Of a stretch of DNA of 64,000 nt, positions 38,222 to 47,624 are shown piece by piece. The DNA is from Rhodospirillales bacterium. GTDB taxonomy: Bacteria > Pseudomonadota > Alphaproteobacteria > Micavibrionales > Micavibrionaceae. Location of the stretch: contig JACKIQ010000003.1 in the NCBI GenBank assembly GCA_020638365.1, positions 351,004 to 415,003 of the forward strand. The letters run 5' to 3'. A program made the position numbers and the translations under genes. The notes below the pieces were generated by a model. It was not told the origin of the DNA and made no database searches. It saw only the letters and a program-made list of their open reading frames with translations. How positions within the stretch are numbered: position 1 is the first letter of the stretch; each line of letters opens with the position of its first letter.

Positions 38222-38230
38222 TTATCCACA
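38222..38230 (+). promoter_or_regulatory. Perfect DnaA-box consensus
   Basis: TTATCCACA matches the DnaA box exactly, in the gap before acpP. It is a single copy with no partner boxes nearby, so it may be chance or a titration/regulatory site. Confidence 0.3.
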
Positions 38231-38370
38231 GGGAGCAGGGCGGCCCGGTTTTTGGCTTCTCGTCTCTATGGCAATATGCTAAAGGTTTTCAGCCTTAAAT
38301 TGAGGCTGGAAATGTCCTTCTTCGTTGTTTATAAGGGTTTTTGTTTCAAACTAGAACATAGGAATTCGAG

Positions 38371-38610
38371 ATGAGTGATATTGCCGATCGCGTGAAGAAG
38401 ATCGTTGTTGAACAACTGTGTGTCGATGAAGACAAGGTTGTTGAGGGGGCCAGTTTTATTGATGACCTTGGCGCCGACTCGCTGGATACGGTTGAACTGG
38501 TCATGGCTTTCGAAGAGGAATTCAGCATTGAAATTCCCGACGATGCGGGCAAGGATATCCAGACTGTCGGGGACGCCGTGAAGTTTATCAAGGGCGCGGT
38601 TGGCGAATAA
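38371..38610 (+). CDS. acpP: Acyl carrier protein
   Basis: A 79-residue acidic carrier protein that holds growing fatty acyl chains. The phosphopantetheine attachment site Ser37 lies in GADSLDTVEL. Typical length and composition. A hairpin terminator-like element separates it from fabF, which would allow higher expression of acpP than of downstream genes. It is first in an acpP-fabF-mltG run. Confidence 0.98.
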   Translation: MSDIADRVKKIVVEQLCVDEDKVVEGASFIDDLGADSLDTVELVMAFEEEFSIEIPDDAGKDIQTVGDAVKFIKGAVGE

Positions 38611-38619
38611 GAAGTTGAG

Positions 38620-38663
38620 CGCGGCGCGTCTTCCGTGAATTGAAGGGCCGCGTTTTCTTTTTT
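38620..38663 (+). terminator. Terminator or attenuator between acpP and fabF
   Basis: CGCGGC (38620-38625) pairs with GCCGCG (38647-38652), followed by TTTTCTTTTTT. It probably gives partial termination after acpP. Confidence 0.65.
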
Positions 38664-38685
38664 GTCGATGCAGTTCCAGTCAGAT

Positions 38686-39957
38686 ATGAGACGCGTTGTC
38701 ATAACGGGTATGGGTATGGTTACTCCCCTCGGGTTCGGGGTGGGGCATAACTGGTCTGCCATTACTTCGGGTAAAAGCGGCATCAAAAAAATCGAACATT
38801 TCGACGTTTCCGATATCACTTCGCAGATCGCCGGGATTATTCCGCGCAGCGAGAGTGACAAGCCTGAGGGCGGGGCGTTCAATCCCGATCTTTTCGTTTC
38901 CCCTAAAGACCAGCGCAAGATTGACGTTTTTATTACGTACGCTCTGGCAGCAGCGCAGGAGGCCATCGAAGATTCCGGCTGGAGGCCCACGGAGGAGGAA
39001 GATCTTAACCGGACCGGGGTTCTAGTCGGTTCGGGTATCGGCGGACTGGACGAGATCTACAAGACCTCCATCCTGATGCAGGAGAAAGGTCCGCGGCGGA
39101 TCTCCCCATTCTTTGTGCCGGCGGCGCTGATTAATCTGACGAGCGGGCATATTTCCATCAAGCACGGGTTTAGAGGGCCTAATCATTCGGTTGTGACCGC
39201 CTGTTCGACGGGGACGCATGCGATTGGCGATGCGGCGCGGCTTGTCGCGCTGGATGATGCGGACGTGATGATTGCAGGCGGCGCGGAAGGCGCTGTCTGC
39301 CGCCTTGGTGTGGCGGGGTTTGCTGCGGCTCGCGCTCTTTCCACCGGCTATAATGACCGTCCGGGCGAGGCTTCGCGACCGTGGGATAAAGATCGCGACG
39401 GGTTTGTCATCGGCGAGGGGGCGGGGATCGTCGTTCTTGAAGAATACGAGCATGCGAAGAAACGCGGCGCCAAGATTTACGGTGAAGTCATAGGATACGG
39501 GCTTTCGGGCGACGCCTACCACATCACCTCTCCCCCGGAAGACGGAAACGGGGGTTTTCGTGCAATGAAAGCCGCTCTCAAACGCGCCGGAATCAATCCT
39601 GAGGATGTTGACTACATCAACGCGCACGGAACCTCGACGCCCGTGGGCGATGGAATAGAGTTCGGGGCGGTCAAAAGATTGTTCGGGAATTCCCTTGAAA
39701 CCTTGTCCATGTCGTCCACAAAGTCGGCGATCGGCCATCTGCTGGGCGCGGCGGGCGCAGTGGAGGCGATCTATACAGCTAAGGCTATCGAGGCCGGCGT
39801 ACTGCCGCCGACGCTTAATCTTGAGAATCCCTCGGAAGATTGCACGGGTATCGACCTCGTTCCAAAGGTGTCGAAAGAAAAGACGGTTCGCACGGCCCTG
39901 TCCAATTCTTTCGGGTTCGGCGGGACGAACGCTAGCCTTATCCTGAGGGCGGTATAG
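38686..39957 (+). CDS. fabF: 3-oxoacyl-ACP synthase II
   Basis: A 423-residue condensing enzyme that elongates acyl-ACP with malonyl-ACP. The catalytic triad is Cys173 (VTACSTGTHA), His314 (NAHGTSTPVGD) and His351 (SAIGHLLGAAG). I start at the ATG at 38686 (MRRVVITGMGMVTPLG), the canonical N-terminus. Longer options are an ATG at 38668 and a TTG at 38662. No strong ribosome binding site is visible. Follows acpP, as is common. Confidence 0.96.
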   Translation: MRRVVITGMGMVTPLGFGVGHNWSAITSGKSGIKKIEHFDVSDITSQIAGIIPRSESDKPEGGAFNPDLFVSPKDQRKIDVFITYALAAAQEAIEDSGWRPTEEEDLNRTGVLVGSGIGGLDEIYKTSILMQEKGPRRISPFFVPAALINLTSGHISIKHGFRGPNHSVVTACSTGTHAIGDAARLVALDDADVMIAGGAEGAVCRLGVAGFAAARALSTGYNDRPGEASRPWDKDRDGFVIGEGAGIVVLEEYEHAKKRGAKIYGEVIGYGLSGDAYHITSPPEDGNGGFRAMKAALKRAGINPEDVDYINAHGTSTPVGDGIEFGAVKRLFGNSLETLSMSSTKSAIGHLLGAAGAVEAIYTAKAIEAGVLPPTLNLENPSEDCTGIDLVPKVSKEKTVRTALSNSFGFGGTNASLILRAV

Positions 39958-40002
39958 TTAATTTTGCCCGCCTGTCGGTTATCAGGTACTTAAGGGACAA
40001 GA

Positions 40003-41013
40003 ATGAAAGCCATAAAATTTTTTCTTGGTCTGTTTATGTTTCTTCTTACTCTTGGCCTGATCGCCGGGGCAGGCGGGCTTTACTGGGCGTCCAAGGAAAT
40101 CAGAAAGCCGGGTTCCTTCGATTCTTCGATTGACATCATTATCGCTCCTGGAACAGGGGTCGGAGGCATTGCAGAACAGCTTCAGTATGCTGGCGCTATC
40201 GATTCGCCGATGCTCTTTCGTCTGGCCGGGCGTTATACCGGGCAGGATTCGAAGCTTAAGGCCGGGGAGTATGAAATTCCGCCGGGAGCGAGCATTCTGG
40301 ATATTCTGAACCTTTTTGAATCGGGCCGCACGGTGCAGAGGACGGTCACGATCCGGGAGGGTTTGACCAATTTTGAAATTCACCAGCTTTTGGCCGGGAT
40401 GAAGGACCTCAGGCAGGTCGAACCTGAGATGAAGCCCGAAGGGGCGTATCTGCCGGAAACCTACAACTATACGCGCGAAGAGAGCAACGCCGATATTCTT
40501 TCGCGCATGGAAATCGCCATGCAGTCGGCGATGGACGAGCTTTGGAGTAAACGCTCACCGGACCTGCCTTTCAAAAGCAAGGAGGAGGCGCTTGTTCTCG
40601 CATCCATCGTGGAGAAAGAGACCGGCTTGCCGGACGAGAGAGCGCGGGTGGCGGGTGTGTTCATCAACCGTTTGAAGCAAGGTATCGCGTTGCAGAGCGA
40701 TCCGACGGTGATTTATGCCTTGACCCTGGGAGAGCACGAGAACGAGGGGCAGGGACCCTTGGGACGGCGGTTGCTTAAAAAAGATTTAGAATACGATTCG
40801 CCCTATAACACCTATAAAAACGCCGGATTACCGCCGGGTCCGATCGCGAATCCGGGGAGGGCATCCCTTGAAGCCGTCCTGAATCCCGAAAAGCACGATT
40901 ACCTGTTTTTTGTCGCAGACGGAAGCGGGGGGCATGTCTTTGCGCGCACCCTTCGCGAACATAATATCAATGTCGCCAAATGGCGCAGCGTTCGCGCCCA
41001 AAAGAGCGAGTAA
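40003..41013 (+). CDS. mltG: Endolytic murein transglycosylase MltG
   Basis: A 336-residue membrane-anchored enzyme cutting nascent glycan strands. An N-terminal membrane segment (about 4-25) is followed by a LysM-like part (about 40-110) and the YceG catalytic domain with Glu204 in LASIVEKETGLPDER, plus QSDPTVIYAL and the YNTYKNAGLPPGPIANPG end block. It lies 45 bases after fabF, as in many proteobacteria. Confidence 0.96.
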   Translation: MKAIKFFLGLFMFLLTLGLIAGAGGLYWASKEIRKPGSFDSSIDIIIAPGTGVGGIAEQLQYAGAIDSPMLFRLAGRYTGQDSKLKAGEYEIPPGASILDILNLFESGRTVQRTVTIREGLTNFEIHQLLAGMKDLRQVEPEMKPEGAYLPETYNYTREESNADILSRMEIAMQSAMDELWSKRSPDLPFKSKEEALVLASIVEKETGLPDERARVAGVFINRLKQGIALQSDPTVIYALTLGEHENEGQGPLGRRLLKKDLEYDSPYNTYKNAGLPPGPIANPGRASLEAVLNPEKHDYLFFVADGSGGHVFARTLREHNINVAKWRSVRAQKSE

Positions 41014-41103
41014 GCCCGGTTCCGTTTTTTTGCTGCGGGCTGTTTGATTTTTTCAAAGATTCTGTCAGCATAGGTCCCGAGGTATTCGTAAAGGGAGTTG
41101 CCC

Positions 41104-41988
41104 ATGTCCTCTGTCGTCAAAGCCGCGAAAGTAGCGCGTTATGTTTTTGCCGGGATCGTCATCCTGTTCGTGTTGTTTGTCATAAGCGCCTATATGCAGG
41201 CGGACAGCATAAACAAGGCTTATATTGAGGAGCTCGCCTCCAAGACACTGGGCGTTCCGGTTACTATCGGCGAAATGACTGTCTCCATCGAAAAGAATCT
41301 TGTCCGTCTTAAAGATATAAAGATAGCCAATCCAGCAGGGTACAGAGGTCCGCTTGCTGCAAGAGCGGATTCAGCGGAAATCAATGTCGCTTCTTTTGAT
41401 CTCAAGAGGGTGACGTTCAATCTGGTCACGGTCAAGGGACTGATTATCTTTCTTGAGATGAACCCGGGAAGCACCAATATTCATGATTTGCGCCGACAGG
41501 CTGCGCAAAATGTGCGAAACATCAAGCCTAACGATATTTTCAAGGATGTCCGGGTTATGGTTCGCACCGTCACGTTAGAAAAGCCCCAGTTGCGGCCTGT
41601 CGTGACCTTGGAGCCGACGAAAATCGGGGGGCTAGCAGCGCAGGATCAGTTTGTGCGGGATATCGGGACGGCCGAAAACGGGATTACCGTGCCGGCGGCT
41701 TTGGCCCTGGTTACTGACAATATCGTGACGCTGATGAACCTTATTGCGAATCAAGCAGAGCTTTTCAAGGGGATGAATCTGGAGACGCTTAATTCCATGG
41801 GGATCAGTACCTATGATGTCTTCAAAAAGAACGTCAACAAGAAAATAAACAATGATCTAGAAGAGGCGAACAAGCTGTTTAACAGTCTGTACGACGATGT
41901 AAGCCGGGGTGTCAATGACGTGATGAGCGGCTCTCTTAATCCTGACGCTCCTGAAGGAGAAGAAAGCGCAGAGGACGTGCCGGAATAA
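41104..41988 (+). CDS. AsmA-like membrane-anchored protein, hypothetical
   Basis: A 294-residue protein with one N-terminal membrane segment (about 10-32) and a periplasmic part resembling the N-terminal region of AsmA/TamB-type lipid-transport proteins (TLGVPVTIGEMTVSIEKNLVRL, LKDIKIANPAGYRGPLA). The remainder is short for that family and ends in a Glu-rich tail. I pick ATG 41104 with GGGAG six bases upstream over TTG 41098. Converges with the MATE gene. Assignment is by weak resemblance. Confidence 0.7.
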   Translation: MSSVVKAAKVARYVFAGIVILFVLFVISAYMQADSINKAYIEELASKTLGVPVTIGEMTVSIEKNLVRLKDIKIANPAGYRGPLAARADSAEINVASFDLKRVTFNLVTVKGLIIFLEMNPGSTNIHDLRRQAAQNVRNIKPNDIFKDVRVMVRTVTLEKPQLRPVVTLEPTKIGGLAAQDQFVRDIGTAENGITVPAALALVTDNIVTLMNLIANQAELFKGMNLETLNSMGISTYDVFKKNVNKKINNDLEEANKLFNSLYDDVSRGVNDVMSGSLNPDAPEGEESAEDVPE

Positions 41989-42006
41989 GCAGTCGCAGAA
42001 GGTAAT

Positions 42007-43407
42007 TCAGGCCGTATCCTTTGCACCCATATTCAGAGCAGAGTCCCGGCGCGTGAAGGTATGCCAGCTCCATAAATGGAAGGCCAGGCCCGAGGCCGTG
42101 TTGACTGCCGCAATGGCCAAGAAAATGCCGTAAGTTCCCAATAATCGCCCTCCCAGCCAGACGCAGGGAAGGGTCAGAACCAGCATTTTGAGGACAATCA
42201 TGGTCAGCGATCTCTGCGGCTTGCCTATGGCGTTAAAAACCGAACACCAGCCGTTCACGAGATTACTGAACAGGTAGGAAACCGGCACGATCCAGAAGAA
42301 GAGGACGGTCAAACGGATTATTTCCGGGTCGGTAGAGAACAGGGACGCGATTTTGTATGAAGAAAGCGCAAGAAGGACGGCAATAAACAGAGACCACAGG
42401 ATATTGAAGGAGATCACGAGCCTTATGGTTTCGAGGACGCGCATCGGCTTGTTGGCGCCCCAGTTCTGACCCACTATCGGGGCCATGCCTATGGCCAGCG
42501 CCATAAGGATGACGAAAGCAAATGCCTCTACGCGCGTGGCTACCCCGTAGGCGGCTACCGCTGATTCGCCTTGCATTGCCAGAAAAGCGACAATGGCGCT
42601 GCCCACGAGCGGCGAAATACCGTTTGTTACCCCGACCGGAAGGGCGATGACGAGAAGTCGGCGTAGAGAGTCTTTAAACTTTTCCAGACGAAGGTCCGAG
42701 AGGGGCAGAAGCAGCTTTTTGTGCGATCCCAGGATGTAAATACAGGCAATCAGGGCACAGGCATTGCCAAAAACGGTTGAAAGGGCAGCGCCCTTCATGC
42801 CCATAGCGGGTATGCCGAAGCCGCCGAAGATCAAAAGCGGGTCAAGAGCTACGTTGATCCCAGCGGCCAGACACATCACCAGGGCAGGGGAGAACGTATC
42901 CCCTGTGGCGCGGATTGATGAGTTCCCGATAAGGGGGATGGTAAAAAACGCGTTCCCTGCGAACCAGATCATCATGTATTCGCGGATGATGGCCGTCATC
43001 TCCGGCGAAGCTCCGAGCGACAGAAAGACCGAATCGTGCAGAAGCATGCCCAGAAATGTGACGATCACAGCGACAATACTGCCCAGAAGCAGGCCGTGGG
43101 TCGTTACACGACGGACATCGTTAATTCTGCCCTGACCGATGAGGCGGGACGCCACGGAGGACATGGCGATGCCAAAGCCCATGGTAAAGCTGAAAAGAAA
43201 ATAGGTTACAGGGAACGTGAAGCTGATTGCTGCAAGCTCGGTTTTCCCAAGTTTTGAAATGAAATAGGTGTCGACGAGCTGGAAACTGATGATGGCGGCA
43301 ATGCCCCATATCATCGGTACGGACAGGCGGATCAGATGACTTCTGATGTCGTTGCTGGTTAGGTCGCCCTTAGGGTTGCGTGGAATATCGGTTTCGGCAT
43401 TTTCCAT
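42007..43407 (-). CDS. MATE family efflux transporter
   Basis: A 466-residue transporter with about twelve membrane segments, in two homologous halves. The N-terminus LIRLSVPMIWGIAAIISFQLVDTYF and IRATGDTFSPALVMCLAA show the family pattern. These are Na+ or H+ driven exporters of drugs or metabolites. I prefer ATG 43407 over GTG 43443. The latter leaves AAGG only two bases upstream. Specificity unknown. Confidence 0.9.
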   Translation of the reverse strand: MENAETDIPRNPKGDLTSNDIRSHLIRLSVPMIWGIAAIISFQLVDTYFISKLGKTELAAISFTFPVTYFLFSFTMGFGIAMSSVASRLIGQGRINDVRRVTTHGLLLGSIVAVIVTFLGMLLHDSVFLSLGASPEMTAIIREYMMIWFAGNAFFTIPLIGNSSIRATGDTFSPALVMCLAAGINVALDPLLIFGGFGIPAMGMKGAALSTVFGNACALIACIYILGSHKKLLLPLSDLRLEKFKDSLRRLLVIALPVGVTNGISPLVGSAIVAFLAMQGESAVAAYGVATRVEAFAFVILMALAIGMAPIVGQNWGANKPMRVLETIRLVISFNILWSLFIAVLLALSSYKIASLFSTDPEIIRLTVLFFWIVPVSYLFSNLVNGWCSVFNAIGKPQRSLTMIVLKMLVLTLPCVWLGGRLLGTYGIFLAIAAVNTASGLAFHLWSWHTFTRRDSALNMGAKDTA

Positions 43408-43753
43408 GATGCCAGTTTTTAGCCTATTGAGGTCTGTTTGCACAGCCTTAATCCGTTATTTCGTAAAGGTTGTTCCCGTTCCTCGAATGTTAAATATGAT
43501 CCGAGTCGTACCGTAAAATATCGCTGTTCTTTCAACAATTTATTTTGCAGCGGTTTGTTGTAAGCGACGTGTAACCCATTCTTTTTAAACGATATTAACG
43601 CACCTATACGAAAGTTTGTAAAGAGCCTCAAATTTTAAGAAAAAAATAACCAATTACCTGCAAAATTAAGGATGCATATATTATGTAAATAAATAGTCTG
43701 GCATTGATAATCCGGGCTTCTGAAAAAAACAACTCAAGAAGTGTGTGGCGCAT
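43408..43753. other. Intergenic region upstream of the RTX gene
   Basis: About 346 AT-rich bases between two divergent genes. No coding frame is credible (a minus-strand frame at 43628-44272 is a shadow of the RTX gene). It should carry the promoter of the RTX gene and of the MATE gene, but I can name no site. Confidence 0.5.
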
Positions 43754-46480
43754 ATGGCAACTTTCATTTTCAACGGGACGGTCGGTCCTCTGACTGCGAC
43801 CCTTGTCAATCCTTATTCCGGCGATATCATTTTTGTTGATGGCGATTATAATCAGAGCCTCGTCAGCTATTTCGGCACGAGCGATCCCGATACCCTGCTT
43901 TTCACAGTCGACAATACGATTCTGAGAATAGAAGACGATCTGGGAAATCAGGTCTTCGGGGATATCGAAACGATTGTCGCGTCCAATGGGAACGACGTTA
44001 TCTTTCTTGCCAGTACTACTTATACCCTTGGAAATTTGCAGATTTTCGGGGCCAGCGCAGACGATGTCATCTGGTCGAATGCCGGAGACGATATCATTCA
44101 AGGCAATAACGGGGACGATATTATTGATGGCGGACCCGGGCATGACAACATCAACGGCGGCGCCGATAACGATATCATTCTTGGGGGCGAGGGAGACGAT
44201 ACGCTTGACGGTGGCGATGGCGACGACATCCTGACGGGCGGTGCGGGCATGGATACTTATCTTGCCGGCCAAGGATTCGATACTATCATCGAAGCGGATG
44301 ACGCTGAAATCAACGTGCTGCGGATTCCTGCTCCTTTGACCTTAGCCGATCTGACGCTGGATATCGTTGGAGACGATCTAGTCGTGACTCTTGGCGCACT
44401 GGGTACGGTGACAATCCATAACCAGTTTGTCGGAACGGGGAGCGGCATTGATACCCTGATTTTCAGCGATAGTTCGACGTACGACCTGCGCAGCATTTCG
44501 CAGGGTCCGACTGAAGGCGACGATGTTCTGGACGGAACGCCTCTTGATGACGTGATCGACGCGCTGGGCGGGAACGACATCGTAAACGGTCTGGACGGAC
44601 ATGACACTCTTACGGGCGGTCTGGGCGATGACGTGCTCAATGGGGGCAACGGCAACGATATTCTGAACGGTGATGACGGGAACGATACTCTGAATGGTGA
44701 CGCGGGAAGCGACACGCTCAACGGCGGTTTGGGCATGGATGTGCTGTCCGGGGGTGACGATGATGACATGCTCAATGGCGGGGATGGCGACGACGTGCTG
44801 AACGGCGATGCCGGAAGCGATATTCTGAACGGTGAAGGCGGTGACGATGACCTGTTCGGGGGTCTTGGCGCAGATATGCTGCATGGCGGGGACGGCTCGG
44901 ATACCCTAAACGGCGGCGATGATAACGATACACTGAGCGGTGATGCCGGGAACGATATCCTGAACGGCGATGCGGGCGACGACGTTCTGAGCGGCGGAAC
45001 GGGAACGGATACGCTTCATGGCGGGGATGGTGCGGATATCCTAAACGGGGGCGATGATAACGACGTTCTCAATGGCGGAAACGGTAATGACGTTCTTAAC
45101 GGTGACGCCGGGGACGACCTTATCGACGGGGGTGAGGGCGACGATGTCATGACCGGGGGCAGCGGCTCGGATACTTATGTCGCAAGCGCCGGAAACGACA
45201 CGGTTGTTGAGGCGGATGACGCAGAACTGAACTCCATTCGGATCCCCAGCGGTTTGAGCCTTGCGGATCTCAGCTTTGCTTTTGTCGGGAACGATCTTGT
45301 CATGACGATGGGCAGTCTTGGGGTTATTACGATTTCAAACCAGTTTGTCGGGACTGGGAGCGGTATCGACACGCTTATTTTTGCAGACAATTCAACCTTC
45401 AATCTACGAACTGTGACGCCGCCGACCCCTTCGGAGCCAACGAACGGTGATGACGTGCTTGAAGGTACGGCCGGAGATGATGAAATCAACGCACTGCGCG
45501 GCGATGATGTCGTCAATGGTCTGGCCGGGAACGATACGCTATACGGGGCCAAGGGCGATGACATCCTGAACGGCGATGAAGGGGACGACCTTCTTTTCGG
45601 CGGCAAAGGCGAAGATACCCTTAATGGCGGCGAAGGGAACGATGTTCTTCGCGGTGGTCGAGACGACGATATCCTGAACGGTGATGAAGGGGATGACCTT
45701 CTTTTCGGGGATAGGGGGGCAGACCTGCTCAATGGCGGTGATGGAAACGATACGTTGCATTATTCGTCTGATGCAAGATGGGGGTGCTGGTATGGCGCCA
45801 GAAATGTCGGTTCTGTGGACGAAGCGGGGACCAACGAGTTTATCCGGCTTCGCGGTTACAGCCGCTCCTTTGACGAGTTTAACGGCGGGGACGGGCATGA
45901 CACGCTTGTTTTGGGAAGGGGAAATGATGCCTTGTTCCTGGACGACAAGTTCAGTCCGCGTCCGGACGGGACCGAGGGGCCACGAATTTCGGGAATCGAA
46001 GTTATCGACGGCGGATGCGGGAATGACATTATCGACCTCACGAGCAACCGATACGATTACGGCGATGTGATGCTGATCGGAGGTGAGGGGAATGACGTTC
46101 TTTGGTCCTCTGCCGGGAACGATATTCTTGTGATCGGACAAGGCAAGGACAAGGCGTTTGGCGGCGCAGGGTCCGATACTTTCGTTTTCGATACCTTTGA
46201 CCGCGGGGTTGATACGATTCAGGATTTCGAGGCCGGCGTTGGGGGCGATATCCTTAATATCACTGACATTCTGCAGGGCTACGATCCGCTGAGCGACCAT
46301 CTTTCAGATTTTATCAAGCTGGCTAACCGTTGCGGTCATACCGATCTTCAACTGCGGGCCGACGGAGATGCGCACGGGCGGTTCCTGACGATCGCACGGT
46401 TTGAGGGCGGGCTGGATTCGACGCTGCAGGAGATGATTGATAACGGCAACCTTGTTGCCGATCACAGTGTTCTGGTTTAA
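43754..46480 (+). CDS. RTX calcium-binding secreted protein
   Basis: A 908-residue protein with dozens of nonapeptide GGxGxDxxx repeats, which fold as a calcium beta-roll. They lie mainly in the parts encoded at 44080-44240, 44520-45170 and 45430-45760. Between them are two copies of an HCBP-like block (TxVEADDAEL, NQFVGTGSGIDTLIF). The C-terminus (GSDTFVFDTFDRGVDTIQDFEAG, GYDPLSDHLSDFIKL) is the T1SS-143 type export signal. It has no signal peptide, as expected for type I secretion. Start ATG at 43754 without a strong ribosome binding site. A GTG lies at 43745. Role unknown. Confidence 0.9.
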   Translation: MATFIFNGTVGPLTATLVNPYSGDIIFVDGDYNQSLVSYFGTSDPDTLLFTVDNTILRIEDDLGNQVFGDIETIVASNGNDVIFLASTTYTLGNLQIFGASADDVIWSNAGDDIIQGNNGDDIIDGGPGHDNINGGADNDIILGGEGDDTLDGGDGDDILTGGAGMDTYLAGQGFDTIIEADDAEINVLRIPAPLTLADLTLDIVGDDLVVTLGALGTVTIHNQFVGTGSGIDTLIFSDSSTYDLRSISQGPTEGDDVLDGTPLDDVIDALGGNDIVNGLDGHDTLTGGLGDDVLNGGNGNDILNGDDGNDTLNGDAGSDTLNGGLGMDVLSGGDDDDMLNGGDGDDVLNGDAGSDILNGEGGDDDLFGGLGADMLHGGDGSDTLNGGDDNDTLSGDAGNDILNGDAGDDVLSGGTGTDTLHGGDGADILNGGDDNDVLNGGNGNDVLNGDAGDDLIDGGEGDDVMTGGSGSDTYVASAGNDTVVEADDAELNSIRIPSGLSLADLSFAFVGNDLVMTMGSLGVITISNQFVGTGSGIDTLIFADNSTFNLRTVTPPTPSEPTNGDDVLEGTAGDDEINALRGDDVVNGLAGNDTLYGAKGDDILNGDEGDDLLFGGKGEDTLNGGEGNDVLRGGRDDDILNGDEGDDLLFGDRGADLLNGGDGNDTLHYSSDARWGCWYGARNVGSVDEAGTNEFIRLRGYSRSFDEFNGGDGHDTLVLGRGNDALFLDDKFSPRPDGTEGPRISGIEVIDGGCGNDIIDLTSNRYDYGDVMLIGGEGNDVLWSSAGNDILVIGQGKDKAFGGAGSDTFVFDTFDRGVDTIQDFEAGVGGDILNITDILQGYDPLSDHLSDFIKLANRCGHTDLQLRADGDAHGRFLTIARFEGGLDSTLQEMIDNGNLVADHSVLV

Positions 46481-46485
46481 TCTTA

Positions 46486-46507
46486 GCGGCAGTCCGGACC
46501 GCCTTTT
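46486..46507 (+). terminator. Weak hairpin after the RTX gene
   Basis: GCGG (46486-46489) and CCGC (46499-46502) form a short stem followed by TTTT. Located just past the stop. Weak. Confidence 0.35.
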
Positions 46508-46550
46508 CAGGGGGCTTCAGAGGTAATTTTTTATCGGTGAGGACCGAGTT

Positions 46551-47579
46551 TTGGATGCTGTCCTTGATACCCTTTTTTACGCTGTTGAAGAGGCTTCGGG
46601 CGGAGCGTTTCCTGAAAATAGAACTCTTTTCATCGGCGGACGGTTTCATCCTTCCCTGAGGCGTTTCGATTCGAATCGAATCGTAATTCAACAGCATTTC
46701 AAGCCTTATGAATCCCTTCTCAAACGGGAGGGTTTTTCCGTTACACCGGATATGCCTGAGGGAGGGGGCGATGGTTTCGACATGGTGATGGTTTTAGCGC
46801 CTAAAAACATCACCGAGGCCCGTTTTTTTCTGGCTCAGGCTTTCAGAAACGTCCGGAACGGGGGGATTGTTTTGTGCGCGGCTGACAACAAGGCGGGAGG
46901 GAACAGGCTTGAAAAAATGTTGCAGCAATTCGGGGTGAGCCCGGGAGGAAAAATTTCAAAAAACCATGCGAAGGCCGTATACGCACCTTCTCATGAAGTC
47001 GATGAACGTGCTGTGGATGAAGCGATTGAGGCAGGAAGGGTGCAGAACATTGAGAACGGGCGTTATCTTTCCCAACCGGGCGTGTTTTCATGGAACCGGG
47101 TGGATCGCGGATCAGAGCTTCTGAGCGAATTTTTACCTGAGGAGTTGATCGGCGTTTGCGGTGATTTCGGGTGCGGTTACGGATATCTTTCCCGACGTAT
47201 TCTTGAGCGGCACCAAGGAATTCAGGAAATGGTCTGCGCCGATGCCGATTACCGCGCCCTAAATCTGTGCAAGGAAAATCTTAAAAATTTCAGTGTCCGT
47301 AAAAGGTTTGTCTGGGAAGACCTGACACGGAAATGTAAAAGTCTTTACGATCTTGATGTTATCGTCATGAATCCGCCCTTTCATAAAGGACGAAATACGG
47401 AAGCGGAAATCGGTCGGGGGTTTATCGCTACTGCGCGAGAGGCCTTGCGCCGTGGAGGGCATCTTTATATGGTGGCCAACAGGCATCTTCCCTATGAAAC
47501 CCTTTTGCGCGAGCTATTTACGGAGAGTACGATGCTGCATGAAAGGGAAGGGTATAAAGTTTTTTTTGCAGTCCGATAG
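46551..47579 (+). CDS. RsmC/RlmG-like class I SAM methyltransferase
   Basis: A 342-residue protein with a degenerate N-terminal half and a catalytic C-terminal half, as in RsmC (16S rRNA G1207). SAM motif GDFGCGYGYLS and the catalytic NPPFHKG at 274-280 are clear, and the final HLPYE block matches the family. An alternative is RlmG. Both modify guanine N2 in rRNA. It starts at TTG 46551 with GAGG 8 bases upstream. No ATG is available near. Confidence 0.87.
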   Translation: MDAVLDTLFYAVEEASGGAFPENRTLFIGGRFHPSLRRFDSNRIVIQQHFKPYESLLKREGFSVTPDMPEGGGDGFDMVMVLAPKNITEARFFLAQAFRNVRNGGIVLCAADNKAGGNRLEKMLQQFGVSPGGKISKNHAKAVYAPSHEVDERAVDEAIEAGRVQNIENGRYLSQPGVFSWNRVDRGSELLSEFLPEELIGVCGDFGCGYGYLSRRILERHQGIQEMVCADADYRALNLCKENLKNFSVRKRFVWEDLTRKCKSLYDLDVIVMNPPFHKGRNTEAEIGRGFIATAREALRRGGHLYMVANRHLPYETLLRELFTESTMLHEREGYKVFFAVR

Positions 47580-47624
47580 CGGCGGTCCGGTTATTCAAGG
47601 TGCAGCAATCATGCCCAAAGGCAT

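Noticed and set aside
44080..45770. GGxGxD repeats as a possible CRISPR or tandem DNA array
   Set aside because: The repeats are protein nonapeptides with variable codons, not identical DNA repeats with spacers.
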